Source: Ralstonia sp. RRA (GTDB lineage: Bacteria > Pseudomonadota > Gammaproteobacteria > Burkholderiales > Burkholderiaceae). Taken from it: a stretch of DNA of 64,000 nucleotides. The stretch spans positions 2,976,001 to 3,040,000 of the forward strand of contig NZ_CP146091.1 of assembly GCF_037023145.1 (NCBI RefSeq), given 5' to 3'. Position 1 is the first letter of the stretch. Each line of letters begins with the position of its first letter. The notes below the pieces were generated by a model that worked only from the letters and a program-made list of their open reading frames with translations, ran no database searches and had not been told where the DNA came from. Below, one piece after another: positions 40,683 to 50,456 of this stretch. A program made the translations under genes and the position numbers.

Positions 40683-41783
40683 TCACTTTTGCGTGACCGC
40701 GCCATCTGCCCCAAGCAGCGCCGGCGGAGCCAATGCCCGCAGCGTAGCCTCACGCTTGGGCTTAGGCTCGTGCGCCATGGTTTTGACGTCAGCGTAGAAG
40801 CGCGCCCAGTCACCACCGTCACGGTGATACAGCGCCGTGAACGCCGGCACCCACTCCAGGTAACTCGCCACGGCGCCCAGATGCGCATTCGACAGCGGCT
40901 GCGCGAACCAGCGGTCGTAGCCGGTATAGCCGCCCCAGCTTGCCTTGAGCTTGGCGTAATCCGCTTGCAGGCTCGCGAAGATGGCGCGTTTGCCGGCGCG
41001 CTTCTCATCGTTCGACACGGGGCTGGCGTACAGCGTCTCAAGCCGGTTGCGATAGTCCAGCAACAGGGCGCGGAATTGTACGCGGCGGGCATCGTATGTG
41101 GCGTATTCCGCGCGGACTTCGGGCGTTGCTGCGTCAGCCAGCCAACGTTCAACGCCAATCGTCTCGACTGCGGTGGCGAAGGATTCATTGAAGGCCGTGT
41201 CGCCCTTGGCATAGACCACCTGGTGCGCCAGCTCATGGAAGATCAGGCGTGCCAGTTCGCCCTCGGGCAGGCCGACGAAGGTGTTGAGCAGCGGGTCATC
41301 GAAATAACCCAGTGTGGAATACGCAGGAATCCCGGCCACGTCCACGTCCAAACCCTGGGCGCGCAGCGTGTCGGCATAGGCCTCTGCCGCATTGCGGTCG
41401 TAGTAGCCGCGATAGGTCACGCAGCCGACGACGAGGAAACACCACTCCTTGAGCTTGACCGACAGCTCCGGCGCGGCAAACACGTTCCACACTGCGAATG
41501 GGCGCTTCAGGTTGGCGTAGACGCGATAGCTGCCGTTATCTGGCAGCGCCAGCTCGCGTGAGGCGTAGATGCGGATGCTGCGGGCATCCTCCAGCCGCTT
41601 GGCGAGCTTGTCGTTATGCGCGGTGCGGGCGTCTTCGATGGCCTGGTCGATCGGCTCGCGCTGCGCCATCAACGAAAGGTGCCCGGTCACCGACTGGTAG
41701 TAGTAGCCAAGGGTGTCGCAACCGGTCAGCAATGCCGAACCCGCCAGCGACAGCACCACGCACAGCGCGCGAACGCCACGCAT
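40683..41783 (-). CDS. Predicted lipoprotein aminopeptidase (COG4324-type)
   Basis: 366 residues with a lipoprotein signal ending in the lipobox LLTG-C22, so it is probably anchored to a membrane facing the periplasm. A zinc-peptidase motif HELAH (183-187) with downstream E200 or E207 (FNESFATAVETIG) supports a metallopeptidase. Family members are annotated as predicted aminopeptidases, but I know of no firm substrate. It starts 10 bp after the molybdopterin oxidoreductase gene, so the two are probably co-transcribed. Confidence 0.85.
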   Translation of the reverse strand: MRGVRALCVVLSLAGSALLTGCDTLGYYYQSVTGHLSLMAQREPIDQAIEDARTAHNDKLAKRLEDARSIRIYASRELALPDNGSYRVYANLKRPFAVWNVFAAPELSVKLKEWCFLVVGCVTYRGYYDRNAAEAYADTLRAQGLDVDVAGIPAYSTLGYFDDPLLNTFVGLPEGELARLIFHELAHQVVYAKGDTAFNESFATAVETIGVERWLADAATPEVRAEYATYDARRVQFRALLLDYRNRLETLYASPVSNDEKRAGKRAIFASLQADYAKLKASWGGYTGYDRWFAQPLSNAHLGAVASYLEWVPAFTALYHRDGGDWARFYADVKTMAHEPKPKREATLRALAPPALLGADGAVTQK

Positions 41784-41793
41784 CGCGGCCTCG

Positions 41794-43884
41794 TCAGGCG
41801 GCCTGCGCGACGGGCGCGACCTCGACCAGGCAGTCGTAGAAGGTGGGCGCCCTGCCCATGTCGGTCAGGCGCTGGCTGGTCAGCTCGTTGGCGTTGGTGC
41901 CGTCGGGCGCGAGCTTCTTCCACCAGATCGACAGGCCGACGACCACGCCGCGCCGCGCGCGGTCGGTCACGCGGGCGCGCGCCTGCATGGTGCCGCGGTC
42001 ATTGAAGATGCAGACGAGTTCACCATCGACTACGCCGCGTGCCTGTGCATCGTCGGGGTGGATATCCAGGTGCGGCTCGCCCTCGGTGCTGCGCAGGCTG
42101 TCGACGTTGACGAAGGTCGAGTTCAGGAAATTGCGCGCCGGCGGCGAGATCATCGACAGCGGATAGCGTTTGGCCAGCTCCGGCGTGCTGATGACCGATT
42201 CGTACGGCGGCACGTAGCCGGGCAACGGGTCGAGGCCGTCCTTGGCCATCTGTTCGGAATAGAACTCGCAGCGGCCGGACGGCGTGCGATAGCCGCCACG
42301 CGCGAGCGGCGCGGCGGGGTGCGCCAGCTTCTGCCAGCCCTCGCGCTTGAGCGTGGCCCAGTCGATGTGCGCGGCGGCCGGATCATCACGGCGGATGGCC
42401 TGCGCGGCAATCTCGTCGTCGGAATCAGCGAAACACGCGTCGGTAAAGCCCATGCGTTGCGCGATGCGGCGGAAGATCTCCGTGTTCGGCAGCGACTGGC
42501 CCATCGGTGCGATGGCGGCGTTGTTGGCCAGCACGTAGGTGTGGCCGTAGGCCTTGTGCACGTCCACGTGTTCGAGCTGCGTGGTGGCGGGCAAGAGGAT
42601 GTCGGCGTAATCGGCGGTGTCGGTCTGGAAGTGTTCCAGCACCACGGTGAAGAGGTCTTCGCGTGCGAAGCCAGCCGCCACCTTGCGCGAGTCCGGCGCC
42701 ACGGCCACCGGGTTGCTGTTGTAGACGACCACCGCCTCCACCTTCGGGCCGAATGCCGCGTCGCCCGTGTGCAGCAACGCGTCGCCGATGGTGCTCATGT
42801 TGATGGTGCGCGGCAGCCCATGGGGCAGCAGGTCTGGGCGCTGCAGCTTGGCGGTGTCGACCGGGAAGAAGCCCGACGTCGAGAGTTGCAGCCCGCCCGC
42901 CGCATCGCGCCACGCGCCCACCAGCGACGGCAAGCACGCCACCGCACGCACGCCCTGCCCGCCGCCGTGGGCGCGCTGCATGCCGTAGTTCAGGCGGATG
43001 GCTGCCGGCTGCTTGTCGCGCACGACCGTCGTACCGTACAGCTTGGCGAGCCATTCGATGTCCGCCGCATCGACGCCGCACAGCGTGGCTGCGTATTCCG
43101 GCGTGTATTGCTGAGCACGCTCGCGCAGTGCTTCGAAACCGAGCGTGTGGTTGGCGATGTAATCGTGGTCGAGCAAGCCATCGCGGATCAGCACGTGGAT
43201 CATCGCCAGCGCCAGCGCCGCATCGGTGCCGGGGCGCACGGCCAGATGGCGGTGGCACTTCTCGGCCGTCAGCGAGCGGTATGGGTCAATCGCCACCAGC
43301 GTGGCGCCGCGCCGCTTGGCTTCCTGCGCGCGCGTCCAGAAATGCAGGTTCGAGGCGATCGGGTTGGCGCCCCAGATCAGGATCAGCTTGGCGTCCTGCA
43401 CGTGCTCGATGTCCATGCCCAGGCTCGCGCCATACGTGTACCGCAGCGCCGTCGCCCCAGCCGAGGCGCAGATGGTGCGATCCAGCAACGACGCGCCCAG
43501 CTTGTGGAAGAAGCGCGCGGCCATGCTCTCGCCCTGCACCAGCCCCATGGTGCCGGCGTAGCTGTACGGGAGGATGCCTTCGGGGTTGCGTGCCGCGATG
43601 TCGCCCAGACGTGCGGCGATGGTGTCGAGCGCCTCGTCCCAGGTGATGGGTTCGAACTTGCCCTCGCCCTTGGCACCCACGCGCTTCATCGGCGTCAGCA
43701 GGCGGTTCGGGTGGTAGGTGCGTTCGGTGTAGCGGTTGACCTTGGTGCAGAGCACGCCGGCCGTGGTCGGGTGGTCCGGGTCGCCCTGCACGCGGGTGGC
43801 GCGGCCGTCTTCCACGGTGACGAGCAAGGCGCAGGTGTCGGGGCAGTCGTGCGGGCAGGCGGCACGGATGACTTGGGTGGACAT
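41794..43884 (-). CDS. Molybdopterin-dependent oxidoreductase with [4Fe-4S] domain
   Basis: 696-residue member of the DMSO-reductase superfamily (formate dehydrogenase/nitrate reductase-like catalytic subunit). The N-terminal Fe4S4 cysteines are C10, C14, C18 and C46. Cofactor-binding segments such as IWGANPIASNLHFW and a C-terminal molydopterin-dinucleotide domain (LDIHPDDAQARGVVDGE) are visible. The Mo ligand could be the serine or cysteine near ICASAGATAL, which I cannot settle. There is no Tat signal at the N-terminus, so it is likely cytoplasmic. No electron-transfer subunits are next to it; its substrate is unknown. Confidence 0.9.
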   Translation of the reverse strand: MSTQVIRAACPHDCPDTCALLVTVEDGRATRVQGDPDHPTTAGVLCTKVNRYTERTYHPNRLLTPMKRVGAKGEGKFEPITWDEALDTIAARLGDIAARNPEGILPYSYAGTMGLVQGESMAARFFHKLGASLLDRTICASAGATALRYTYGASLGMDIEHVQDAKLILIWGANPIASNLHFWTRAQEAKRRGATLVAIDPYRSLTAEKCHRHLAVRPGTDAALALAMIHVLIRDGLLDHDYIANHTLGFEALRERAQQYTPEYAATLCGVDAADIEWLAKLYGTTVVRDKQPAAIRLNYGMQRAHGGGQGVRAVACLPSLVGAWRDAAGGLQLSTSGFFPVDTAKLQRPDLLPHGLPRTINMSTIGDALLHTGDAAFGPKVEAVVVYNSNPVAVAPDSRKVAAGFAREDLFTVVLEHFQTDTADYADILLPATTQLEHVDVHKAYGHTYVLANNAAIAPMGQSLPNTEIFRRIAQRMGFTDACFADSDDEIAAQAIRRDDPAAAHIDWATLKREGWQKLAHPAAPLARGGYRTPSGRCEFYSEQMAKDGLDPLPGYVPPYESVISTPELAKRYPLSMISPPARNFLNSTFVNVDSLRSTEGEPHLDIHPDDAQARGVVDGELVCIFNDRGTMQARARVTDRARRGVVVGLSIWWKKLAPDGTNANELTSQRLTDMGRAPTFYDCLVEVAPVAQAA

Positions 43885-43956
43885 CGGGGGCTCCGGAGTG
43901 GGGTGGCGGCCGCATAACGTGCGTGACCGCGATGATCCGGAAATTGTAATCGCCTG

Positions 43957-44958
43957 CTACATGCCACGCAGCGGTGTAGAACCCCGCGTCACCAAGCGCC
44001 CCGTCAGCAAGACGCGACGCGTGGGCAAATCAGGTTGCGCGAGGCGGTCTTGCAACATCGCCATCGCCATGCGGCCGATGTCGTACACCGGCTGCTCGAT
44101 CACGGTGATGCCGGGGCCAGCCAGTTCCGTCCACGGCTCGTTATCAAAGCCCGCCACGGCGATGTCGCGTGGCACCTCCAGCGACAGGCGGCGCAGCGCC
44201 CGCAGCATGCCCAGCAGCGATTGCGCGTTACTGGCGACCAGCGCGTCGGGGCGTTCGCCCGACTGTTCACTCGCCGATAGCCACGCCAGCGTCTCGGCCT
44301 CGGCGGCCTCGGCGGTGGGCAGGATGAAGCGCGCCTCGGCCGTCAGCCCATTGCGCGCCAGTGCGGCGGCAAACCCAGCCTGGCGCTCGGCGCCGGTGCT
44401 ACTGGTGCGCCCGAACAGCCCGCCGATGCGGCGATAGCCCTGCGATGCCAAGTGCTCAGCCAGCCCCTGCGCGGCCTGCTGGTTGTCGAGCACCACGGCA
44501 TCCACGCCACACGCCGGACCGGCGCGGTCGATCAGCACCACCGGATAGCCCAGGTCCACCGGTTGCTGCGCTTCGGCAATGCTGCGCGTTGGGGAAAGGA
44601 TCACCCCGGTCACACGCTCCTCCGCCATCAGGCGCAGGTACATCGCTTCCTTCTCGGGGTCTTCATCGGAGTTGCAGAGGATCACACGTAGGCCAGCGGC
44701 GTAGGCGGCGTCCTCCACCGCGCGGCTGACGCTGGTGAAGAACGGGTTGCGGATGTCCGACACGATCAGCCCGACGGTCTGCGCCTGCTGGGAGCGCAAC
44801 CGCCGCGCCGACAGGTTCGGCCGATACCCCGACGCCGCCACGGCCGCATCGACGCGCTTGCGCAGTTCCACGCTCACCGGGCCGCCGGCCAGCGCACGCG
44901 ACACGGTCGCCACCGACACACCCGCCGCCGCTGCCACGTCCTTGATCCGAACCGTCAT
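43957..44958 (-). CDS. LacI-family regulator of the fructose PTS operon
   Basis: 333 residues. The N-terminal helix-turn-helix is KDVAAAAGVSVATVSRALAG (about 6-25), with the hinge region near 50-60 and a periplasmic-binding-protein-like effector domain. It diverges from fruB across 216 bp that contain two TGAAATCG-type operator-like sites, one 3 bp before its own start. It is therefore probably the FruR-type repressor of fruBKA and of itself, responding to a fructose phosphate; the effector is inferred. Confidence 0.92.
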   Translation of the reverse strand: MTVRIKDVAAAAGVSVATVSRALAGGPVSVELRKRVDAAVAASGYRPNLSARRLRSQQAQTVGLIVSDIRNPFFTSVSRAVEDAAYAAGLRVILCNSDEDPEKEAMYLRLMAEERVTGVILSPTRSIAEAQQPVDLGYPVVLIDRAGPACGVDAVVLDNQQAAQGLAEHLASQGYRRIGGLFGRTSSTGAERQAGFAAALARNGLTAEARFILPTAEAAEAETLAWLSASEQSGERPDALVASNAQSLLGMLRALRRLSLEVPRDIAVAGFDNEPWTELAGPGITVIEQPVYDIGRMAMAMLQDRLAQPDLPTRRVLLTGRLVTRGSTPLRGM

Positions 44959-44960
44959 GC

Positions 44961-44974
44961 TGAAATCGTTTCCA
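44961..44974. promoter_or_regulatory. LacI-type operator-like site at the regulator gene start
   Basis: TGAAATCGTTTCCA, a partly symmetric site sharing its TGAAATCG half with the fru promoter operator; it lies 3 bp upstream of the regulator start codon and suggests autorepression. Confidence 0.5.
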
Positions 44975-45080
44975 CAAAAACCTCATGATAGCGAAAGGCG
45001 ACACCGCCACCAATGTCGACGCCTCTCAGGGAAAACCCCGTAAACAGCGGAATAACCGTCACTTTACGCGGCGGCGCACA

Positions 45081-45109
45081 TTGACACCCCAACTGTAATC
45101 GATTTCAAT
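45081..45109 (+). promoter_or_regulatory. Predicted fruBKA promoter with LacI operator
   Basis: TTGACA (45081-45086) and TTCAAT (45104-45109), 17 bp apart. The near-perfect palindrome TGTAATCGATTTCA (45094-45107, one asymmetric pair) fills the spacer and overlaps the -10 box, so a bound repressor would block polymerase. Confidence 0.65.
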
Positions 45110-45131
45110 TCGCCATCATTGATGACACGTA

Positions 45132-45154
45132 TGCCGGGCCGTACGAGCCCGGCA
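45132..45154 (+). promoter_or_regulatory. Hairpin in the fruB leader
   Basis: TGCCGGGC-CGTACGA-GCCCGGCA, a perfect 8-bp stem ending 5 nt before the AGGAG ribosome binding site (45160-45164). It could modulate translation or protect the mRNA end. Confidence 0.4.
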
Positions 45155-45174
45155 GCCGCAGGAGACTCCGCCGC

Positions 45175-47736
45175 ATGGCTTCCGCCCTGATCTGCGCCGA
45201 ACGCATCCGCTTGCAGCAGCACGCCACCGACAAGGCCAGCGCCATCCGCGCCGCCGGCCAGTTGTTGGCCGATTCCGGCTGCATCGACCCCGCCTATATC
45301 GACAGCCTCTTGCGCCGCGAAACCGTGGCCAACACGTTTCTCGGGCACGGCGTCGCCATCCCGCACGGCATGGGCGAAGACCGTCACCTGATCCGCCAGA
45401 CGGGCATTGCCGTGCTGCAGTTTCCCGAGGGGCTGGAATGGCACCCCGGGCAGACCACGCATCTGGTCTTCGCCATTGCCGCGCAATCGGATGAGCACAT
45501 CGCACTGCTGCGCCGGCTGACGCGCCTGCTGAACGATGACGCACGCCTGCGGCTGCTCTTCACCACGCGCGACGCTGAAGACATCGTCGCCGCGCTCTCC
45601 AGCGACGTGCCGGCCCCAGTGGCCAGCGCGCCGGGCACGGACCTCGCCGAGCAGCGCACGCTCGTGCTGGAGTACCCCAGTGGCCTGCATGCCCGACCCG
45701 CCGCGCAGTGGGTGGAAGCCGCGCGCCGGTTTGCTGCGCGCATCCAGGTCCGCCATGGCGATGAGACGGCCGATGCCAAGAACCTTGTCGCGCTGCTTCA
45801 ACTAGGGCTCGCCGCTGGCAGCACGCTGACGCTGTCCGCCGAAGGTCCGGACGCGACCGCTGCGCTCGACGGCCTGCAGCAGACCATCCGCAGCCTGACC
45901 GCGCAGGAACGGGCCCAGGCCGCGCGCGACACGCAAGCCGCCCGCGCACGCCAGACCGCGCACGGCTGGCAAGCCGATGCCGCTGCGCCCGCTATCGGCG
46001 GCATTGCGGCAAGCCCGGGGCTGGCGATCGGGCCCGTCCACGTGCTGCAGCATGGCGCGACCACGGTGCCCGATCACCCCATCGCCCTCACCACGGGCGG
46101 CGACCTGCTGGACAAGGCCCTGGCCGACACACGCGCCGAACTGGCCGCCCTCGCCCACGACACCGCCACCCGCATCGGCGAGGCAGAAGCCGGCATCTTC
46201 AAGGCCCAAGCGGAATTGCTGGGCGACACCGACCTGATGACGCTGACCTGTCAGGCCATGGTCGAAGGCCACGGCGTGGCGTGGTCGTGGCATCAGGCGG
46301 TGGAGCGGCTGGCCGAGCGGCTGGCCGCGTTGGGCAACCCGCTGCTGGCCGCACGTGCGGCTGACCTGCGCGACGTGGGGCGGCGCGTGCTGGGGCACAT
46401 CGATCCAGCGTTGCGGGGCACGTCGCAGACGCTGCCGGACACGCCGTGCATCCTGGTTGCGGCCGACCTGTCGCCGTCGGACACGGCCGCGCTAGATACG
46501 CGCCGCATCCTCGGTATCGTCACCGCGCAAGGCGGGCCGACCTCGCACACCGCCATCCTGACGCGCACGCTGGGCATTCCCGCCGTCGTGGCCGCCGGCC
46601 CTGCGGTGCTGGATGTGGCGCCCGGCACGCAGGTCATCGTGGATGGCACCGGCGGCCGGATGGTGCTGGACCCCGACGCCGCCACCGTCGCCAGCGCGCG
46701 TGCCTGGCTGCAAGAAGACGCCGCGCGCACGCAACGCGAACAGGCTGAACGCAGCCTGCCCGCCCGCACCCGCGACGGTCATACGGTGGAGATCGCCGCC
46801 AACGTCAACTTGCCCGCGCAGGCCGCCGAGGCCATCACGCTGGGCGCGGAAGGCGTGGGCCTGATGCGCACGGAATTCCTCTTCCTCGAACGCGACCACA
46901 CGCCCGACGAAGACACCCAGTACGCGGTCTACGCCGAGATGCTCAAGGCCCTGAACGGCCGACCGCTGATCGTGCGCACGCTCGACATCGGCGGCGACAA
47001 GCAGGTGCCGCACCTGAACCTGCCCACGGAGGAAAACCCCTTCCTCGGCGTGCGCGGCGCCCGCCTGTTGCTACGCCGGCCCGACCTGATGGAGCCGCAA
47101 CTGCGTGCGCTGTATCGCGCCGCGCACGATGGCGCCGATAACGCCGGCGAGCATGGCGACAGCAGCACCCTGTCGATCATGTTCCCGATGATCACCTCGG
47201 AGAGCGAAGTCATCGCCCTGCGCGCCGCATGCGAGCGCATCCGCACGCAGATGAACGCGCCCCACGTGCCGCTCGGCATCATGGTGGAGGTGCCCGCCGC
47301 CGCGCTCCTGGCCGATCGGCTGGCCGAGCATGTCGACTTCTTCTCCATCGGCACCAACGACCTCACGCAATACACGCTGGCAATCGACCGCCAGCACCCG
47401 GATCTCGCCGCCGAGGCCGATAGCCTGCACCCCGCCGTGCTGCGCCTGATCCAACAGACTGTGCAAGGTGCAGCGCGCCAGAAACGCTGGGTGGGCGTGT
47501 GCGGCGGCCTGGCGGGCGATCCGTTCGGCGCGTTGCTGCTGACCGGCCTGGGCGTGCACGAGCTGTCGATGAGCCCGCGCGACATTCCGCCCGTCAAGGC
47601 GCGGCTGCGCGAGGCGGATTTCACCGCGCTCAGTGCGCTGGCCAACCGCGCCCTCGCCTGTGCGTCCGCTCAGGACGTGCGCGCACTGGAAGCCGCCATG
47701 CCCAAGGCCATCGGCAAGGAGCAGGCCGCAGCATGA
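45175..47736 (+). CDS. fruB: Fructose PTS EIIA-HPr-EI fusion protein (FruB type)
   Basis: A 853-residue phosphoenolpyruvate phosphotransferase that carries three PTS modules in one chain. Residues about 1-145 are the fructose EIIA domain, with active H64 in GVAIPHG. About 160-245 is HPr, with active H172 in SGLHARPAAQW. From about 275 it is enzyme I, with active H458 in QGGPTSHTAIL, and the PEP-binding end (GVGLMRTEFLF, SIGTNDLTQYTLAIDRQ). With FruA this gives a complete phosphorelay independent of other PTS genes. The fruK start overlaps the stop as ATGA. Confidence 0.96.
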   Translation: MASALICAERIRLQQHATDKASAIRAAGQLLADSGCIDPAYIDSLLRRETVANTFLGHGVAIPHGMGEDRHLIRQTGIAVLQFPEGLEWHPGQTTHLVFAIAAQSDEHIALLRRLTRLLNDDARLRLLFTTRDAEDIVAALSSDVPAPVASAPGTDLAEQRTLVLEYPSGLHARPAAQWVEAARRFAARIQVRHGDETADAKNLVALLQLGLAAGSTLTLSAEGPDATAALDGLQQTIRSLTAQERAQAARDTQAARARQTAHGWQADAAAPAIGGIAASPGLAIGPVHVLQHGATTVPDHPIALTTGGDLLDKALADTRAELAALAHDTATRIGEAEAGIFKAQAELLGDTDLMTLTCQAMVEGHGVAWSWHQAVERLAERLAALGNPLLAARAADLRDVGRRVLGHIDPALRGTSQTLPDTPCILVAADLSPSDTAALDTRRILGIVTAQGGPTSHTAILTRTLGIPAVVAAGPAVLDVAPGTQVIVDGTGGRMVLDPDAATVASARAWLQEDAARTQREQAERSLPARTRDGHTVEIAANVNLPAQAAEAITLGAEGVGLMRTEFLFLERDHTPDEDTQYAVYAEMLKALNGRPLIVRTLDIGGDKQVPHLNLPTEENPFLGVRGARLLLRRPDLMEPQLRALYRAAHDGADNAGEHGDSSTLSIMFPMITSESEVIALRAACERIRTQMNAPHVPLGIMVEVPAAALLADRLAEHVDFFSIGTNDLTQYTLAIDRQHPDLAAEADSLHPAVLRLIQQTVQGAARQKRWVGVCGGLAGDPFGALLLTGLGVHELSMSPRDIPPVKARLREADFTALSALANRALACASAQDVRALEAAMPKAIGKEQAAA

Positions 47737-48707
47737 GTACGAAGACAAGTACAAGCGCAAGCGCACGCATCGTCACCGTGACCCTCAACCCGGCCATCGA
47801 CATGACGGTCGGGCTGGACCACCTCGAACGCGGCCGCGTCAACCTCGGCCGCAGCGTCACGCACCAGGCCGGCGGCAAGGGCGTCAACGTGGCCGGCTGC
47901 CTGGCCGACTGGCAAGTGCCCGTGGTGGCCACCGGTCTGCTGGGCGACGCCAATGCGGAGTTGTTCGAAGCGCTGTTCGCGCGCAAGGGCGTGCTCGACG
48001 GCTTCTGCCGCGTGCCGGGCAGCAACCGCACCAACATCAAGATCAGCGATGCCTCCGACGGGCAGACCACCGACATCAACCTCCCCGGCATCGACGCCAC
48101 GCCAGCGGATGTGGAAGCCCTGTGCAAACGCATCGATTCCATCGCTGACGTGGCAGGCGTTGCGCTGTGCGGCAGCTTGGCCGGCGGGCTGCCCGCCGAC
48201 ACCTATGCACAGCTGCTTGCACGATTGAACCAACGTGGCGTGCGCACCCTGCTCGACACCAGCGGCGCACCGCTCGCGCAGGCGCTGGCCGCACCACGCG
48301 ATGCCCTGCCGACGGCCGTCAAGCCGAACCGGCACGAGCTGGAACTGTGGGCCGGCACCACGCTGCCCACGCTGACAGACGTCGTCAACGCCGCACGCGG
48401 CATCCACGCGCGCGGGGTCGCACAGGTCATCGTCTCCCTGGGTGAAGATGGCGCACTGTTCGTCACCGCAGACGGCACCTGGCAGGCCAGCTTGCCCCCC
48501 GTGCGCGCCGCCAGCACCGTCGGCGCGGGCGATGCCATGGTGGCCGGCGTGCTGGCCGGCTGGCATGCCGGCGCCAGCACCGAAGACACCGTGCGCCTGT
48601 CCGTGGCCTTTGCCGCCTGCAAGCTGCAGCGCCTGGGGCCCCACCTGCCGGCACCCGCGCAGGTGCGCGAACAAGCCGCCGCAGTCCGCATGCAACGCGT
48701 GGCCTGA
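47733..48707 (+). CDS. fruK: 1-phosphofructokinase FruK
   Basis: PfkB-family kinase converting fructose-1-phosphate to fructose-1,6-bisphosphate. The ATG at 47733 overlaps the fruB stop and gives 324 residues; a longer frame inside fruB is not used. Signature segments are TVTLNPAIDMTVGLDHLERGRVN, the substrate motif QAGGKGVNVA, and the C-terminal STVGAGDAMVAGVLAG catalytic (GAGD) site. It sits between fruB and fruA, so sugar uptake and phosphorylation are coordinated. Confidence 0.96.
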   Translation: MSTKTSTSASARIVTVTLNPAIDMTVGLDHLERGRVNLGRSVTHQAGGKGVNVAGCLADWQVPVVATGLLGDANAELFEALFARKGVLDGFCRVPGSNRTNIKISDASDGQTTDINLPGIDATPADVEALCKRIDSIADVAGVALCGSLAGGLPADTYAQLLARLNQRGVRTLLDTSGAPLAQALAAPRDALPTAVKPNRHELELWAGTTLPTLTDVVNAARGIHARGVAQVIVSLGEDGALFVTADGTWQASLPPVRAASTVGAGDAMVAGVLAGWHAGASTEDTVRLSVAFAACKLQRLGPHLPAPAQVREQAAAVRMQRVA

Positions 48708-48740
48708 GTGCCCGCAGTCAACATCATCAAGGAGCCGATC

Positions 48741-50456
48741 ATGGCAAACCTGTTGGCAATTCTCGGCGCAGACGGCCGCACCACGCGCGCGATGCTCGCC
48801 GGCGCCGCGCTGCGCCACGCCGCGCGCGAATCCGGCTGCAAGCTCGACGTGGATGTGCGCAGCCCCGACACCCTGCCCACGGTCGATACCAAGGCGCTCT
48901 CGACCGCCGATGCCGTCGTGTGGGCGGGCGTCTCTCCGGACAACGCCGCGCGCCAGGCCAACCCGCGCACGATCGAGGTCACGATCGACGAGGTGCTCGA
49001 CAATGCGCGCGCCGTGCTCGAACGCATGGTGCACGGCGCGCCGGCCCCGGTCGCCCACATAACGCCAAAGCGCATCGTCGCCATCACCTCGTGCCCGACC
49101 GGGATCGCGCATACCTTCATGGCGGCTGAAGCGTTGACGCAAGCCGCGGCCGCGCTCGGCCACGCCATCCACGTGGAAACGCAAGGCTCGGTGGGGGCGC
49201 AGAACACGCTGTCTGCCGACGCCATTGCGAATGCCGATCTCGTCTTGATTGCCGCGGACACGCAGGTCGACGTGTCGCGCTTTGGCGGCAAGCGCGTCTT
49301 CCGTGCCGGCACCAAGGCGGCCATCCACGACGGACAGACGCTGATCCGCCGCGCGCTGGACGAAGCCACGGCGGAAGCCGCCACCACCGGGTCGGCCAAC
49401 ACGGCCAACGCCGCCGCCCCCGCCGAACAACAGCGCACCGGCCCGTACAAGCACCTGATGACTGGCGTGTCGTTCATGCTGCCCTTCGTGGTGGCGGGCG
49501 GCATTTTGATTGCGCTGTCCTTTGCGCTCGGCGGCATCTACGTGACCGAGGCATCGGCAAGCGGCACGCTGGGCGGCGCGCTGTTCCAGATCGGTGCCAA
49601 GTCGGCCTTTGCGCTGATGGTGCCAGCGCTGGCCGGGTACATCGCGTACTCGATCGCCAGCCGGCCCGGCATTGCACCTGGCATGGTCGGCGGCATGCTG
49701 GCGGCCAGTCTGGGGGCAGGTTTTCTTGGCGGCATCGTGGCGGGCTTCGTGGCCGGCTACGGCACGGATGCGCTCAACCGCTGGCTGAAGCTGCCGCGCA
49801 ATCTGGAGGGGCTCAAGCCCGTGCTGATCCTGCCCGTGCTGGGCTGCCTGCTCACCGGGCTAGTGATGCTGTATGTGGTGGGCGCGCCGGTTGCGGCATT
49901 GCTTGGCTCGCTCACCCACTGGCTGCGCGGCATGCAGGGCGCAAACGCCGTCCCGCTGGGGGCGCTGCTGGGCGGCATGATGGCATTCGACATGGGTGGC
50001 CCCATCAACAAGGCGGCCTATGCCTTCAGCACGGGCCTGATCGGCGCGCAGGTCTACACCCCGATGGCGGCCACCATGGCCGCCGGCATGACGCCGCCGC
50101 TGGGCATTGCGCTGGCAGCGTGGCTGTTCCCCTCGCGCTTTACCAGCGACGAGCGCCAGGCTGCCCGCGCGACGGCCGTGCTGGGCCTCGCCTTCATCAG
50201 CGAGGGCGCGATCCCCTATGCGGCGCGTGACCCGCTGCGGGTGATTCCCGCCCTTGTGATCGGCTCGGCGTGCGCGGGGGCACTGTCGATGCTGTTCGGG
50301 GTGGAGTTGCGTGTACCGCATGGCGGCGCCTTCGTGCTGCCGATTCCGAATGCCGTCACGCACCTGGGCGGCTACGTGATCGCGCTGGTGGCCGGCACCG
50401 TCATCACGGCGGTGCTGCTGGCGGTGATGAAGCGCCGCGTTGCCGAGGCAAGCTGA
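48741..50456 (+). CDS. fruA: Fructose-specific PTS EIIBC component FruA
   Basis: Inner-membrane fructose permease that phosphorylates the sugar during import. The start at 48741 is supported by AAGGAG 6 bp upstream. 571 residues: an N-terminal EIIB-like region (about 1-100) without catalytic cysteine, the active EIIB domain with C118 in AITSCPTGIAHTF, an Ala-rich linker (about 210-230), and the EIIC membrane domain from about 240 with GVSFMLPFVVAGG and MAFDMGGPINKAAY. It receives phosphate from FruB and passes fructose-1-phosphate to FruK. Confidence 0.96.
   Translation: MANLLAILGADGRTTRAMLAGAALRHAARESGCKLDVDVRSPDTLPTVDTKALSTADAVVWAGVSPDNAARQANPRTIEVTIDEVLDNARAVLERMVHGAPAPVAHITPKRIVAITSCPTGIAHTFMAAEALTQAAAALGHAIHVETQGSVGAQNTLSADAIANADLVLIAADTQVDVSRFGGKRVFRAGTKAAIHDGQTLIRRALDEATAEAATTGSANTANAAAPAEQQRTGPYKHLMTGVSFMLPFVVAGGILIALSFALGGIYVTEASASGTLGGALFQIGAKSAFALMVPALAGYIAYSIASRPGIAPGMVGGMLAASLGAGFLGGIVAGFVAGYGTDALNRWLKLPRNLEGLKPVLILPVLGCLLTGLVMLYVVGAPVAALLGSLTHWLRGMQGANAVPLGALLGGMMAFDMGGPINKAAYAFSTGLIGAQVYTPMAATMAAGMTPPLGIALAAWLFPSRFTSDERQAARATAVLGLAFISEGAIPYAARDPLRVIPALVIGSACAGALSMLFGVELRVPHGGAFVLPIPNAVTHLGGYVIALVAGTVITAVLLAVMKRRVAEAS

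Noticed and set aside
42425..43258. Long minus-strand frame inside the molybdopterin oxidoreductase gene
   Set aside because: Out-of-frame shadow of the real protein.
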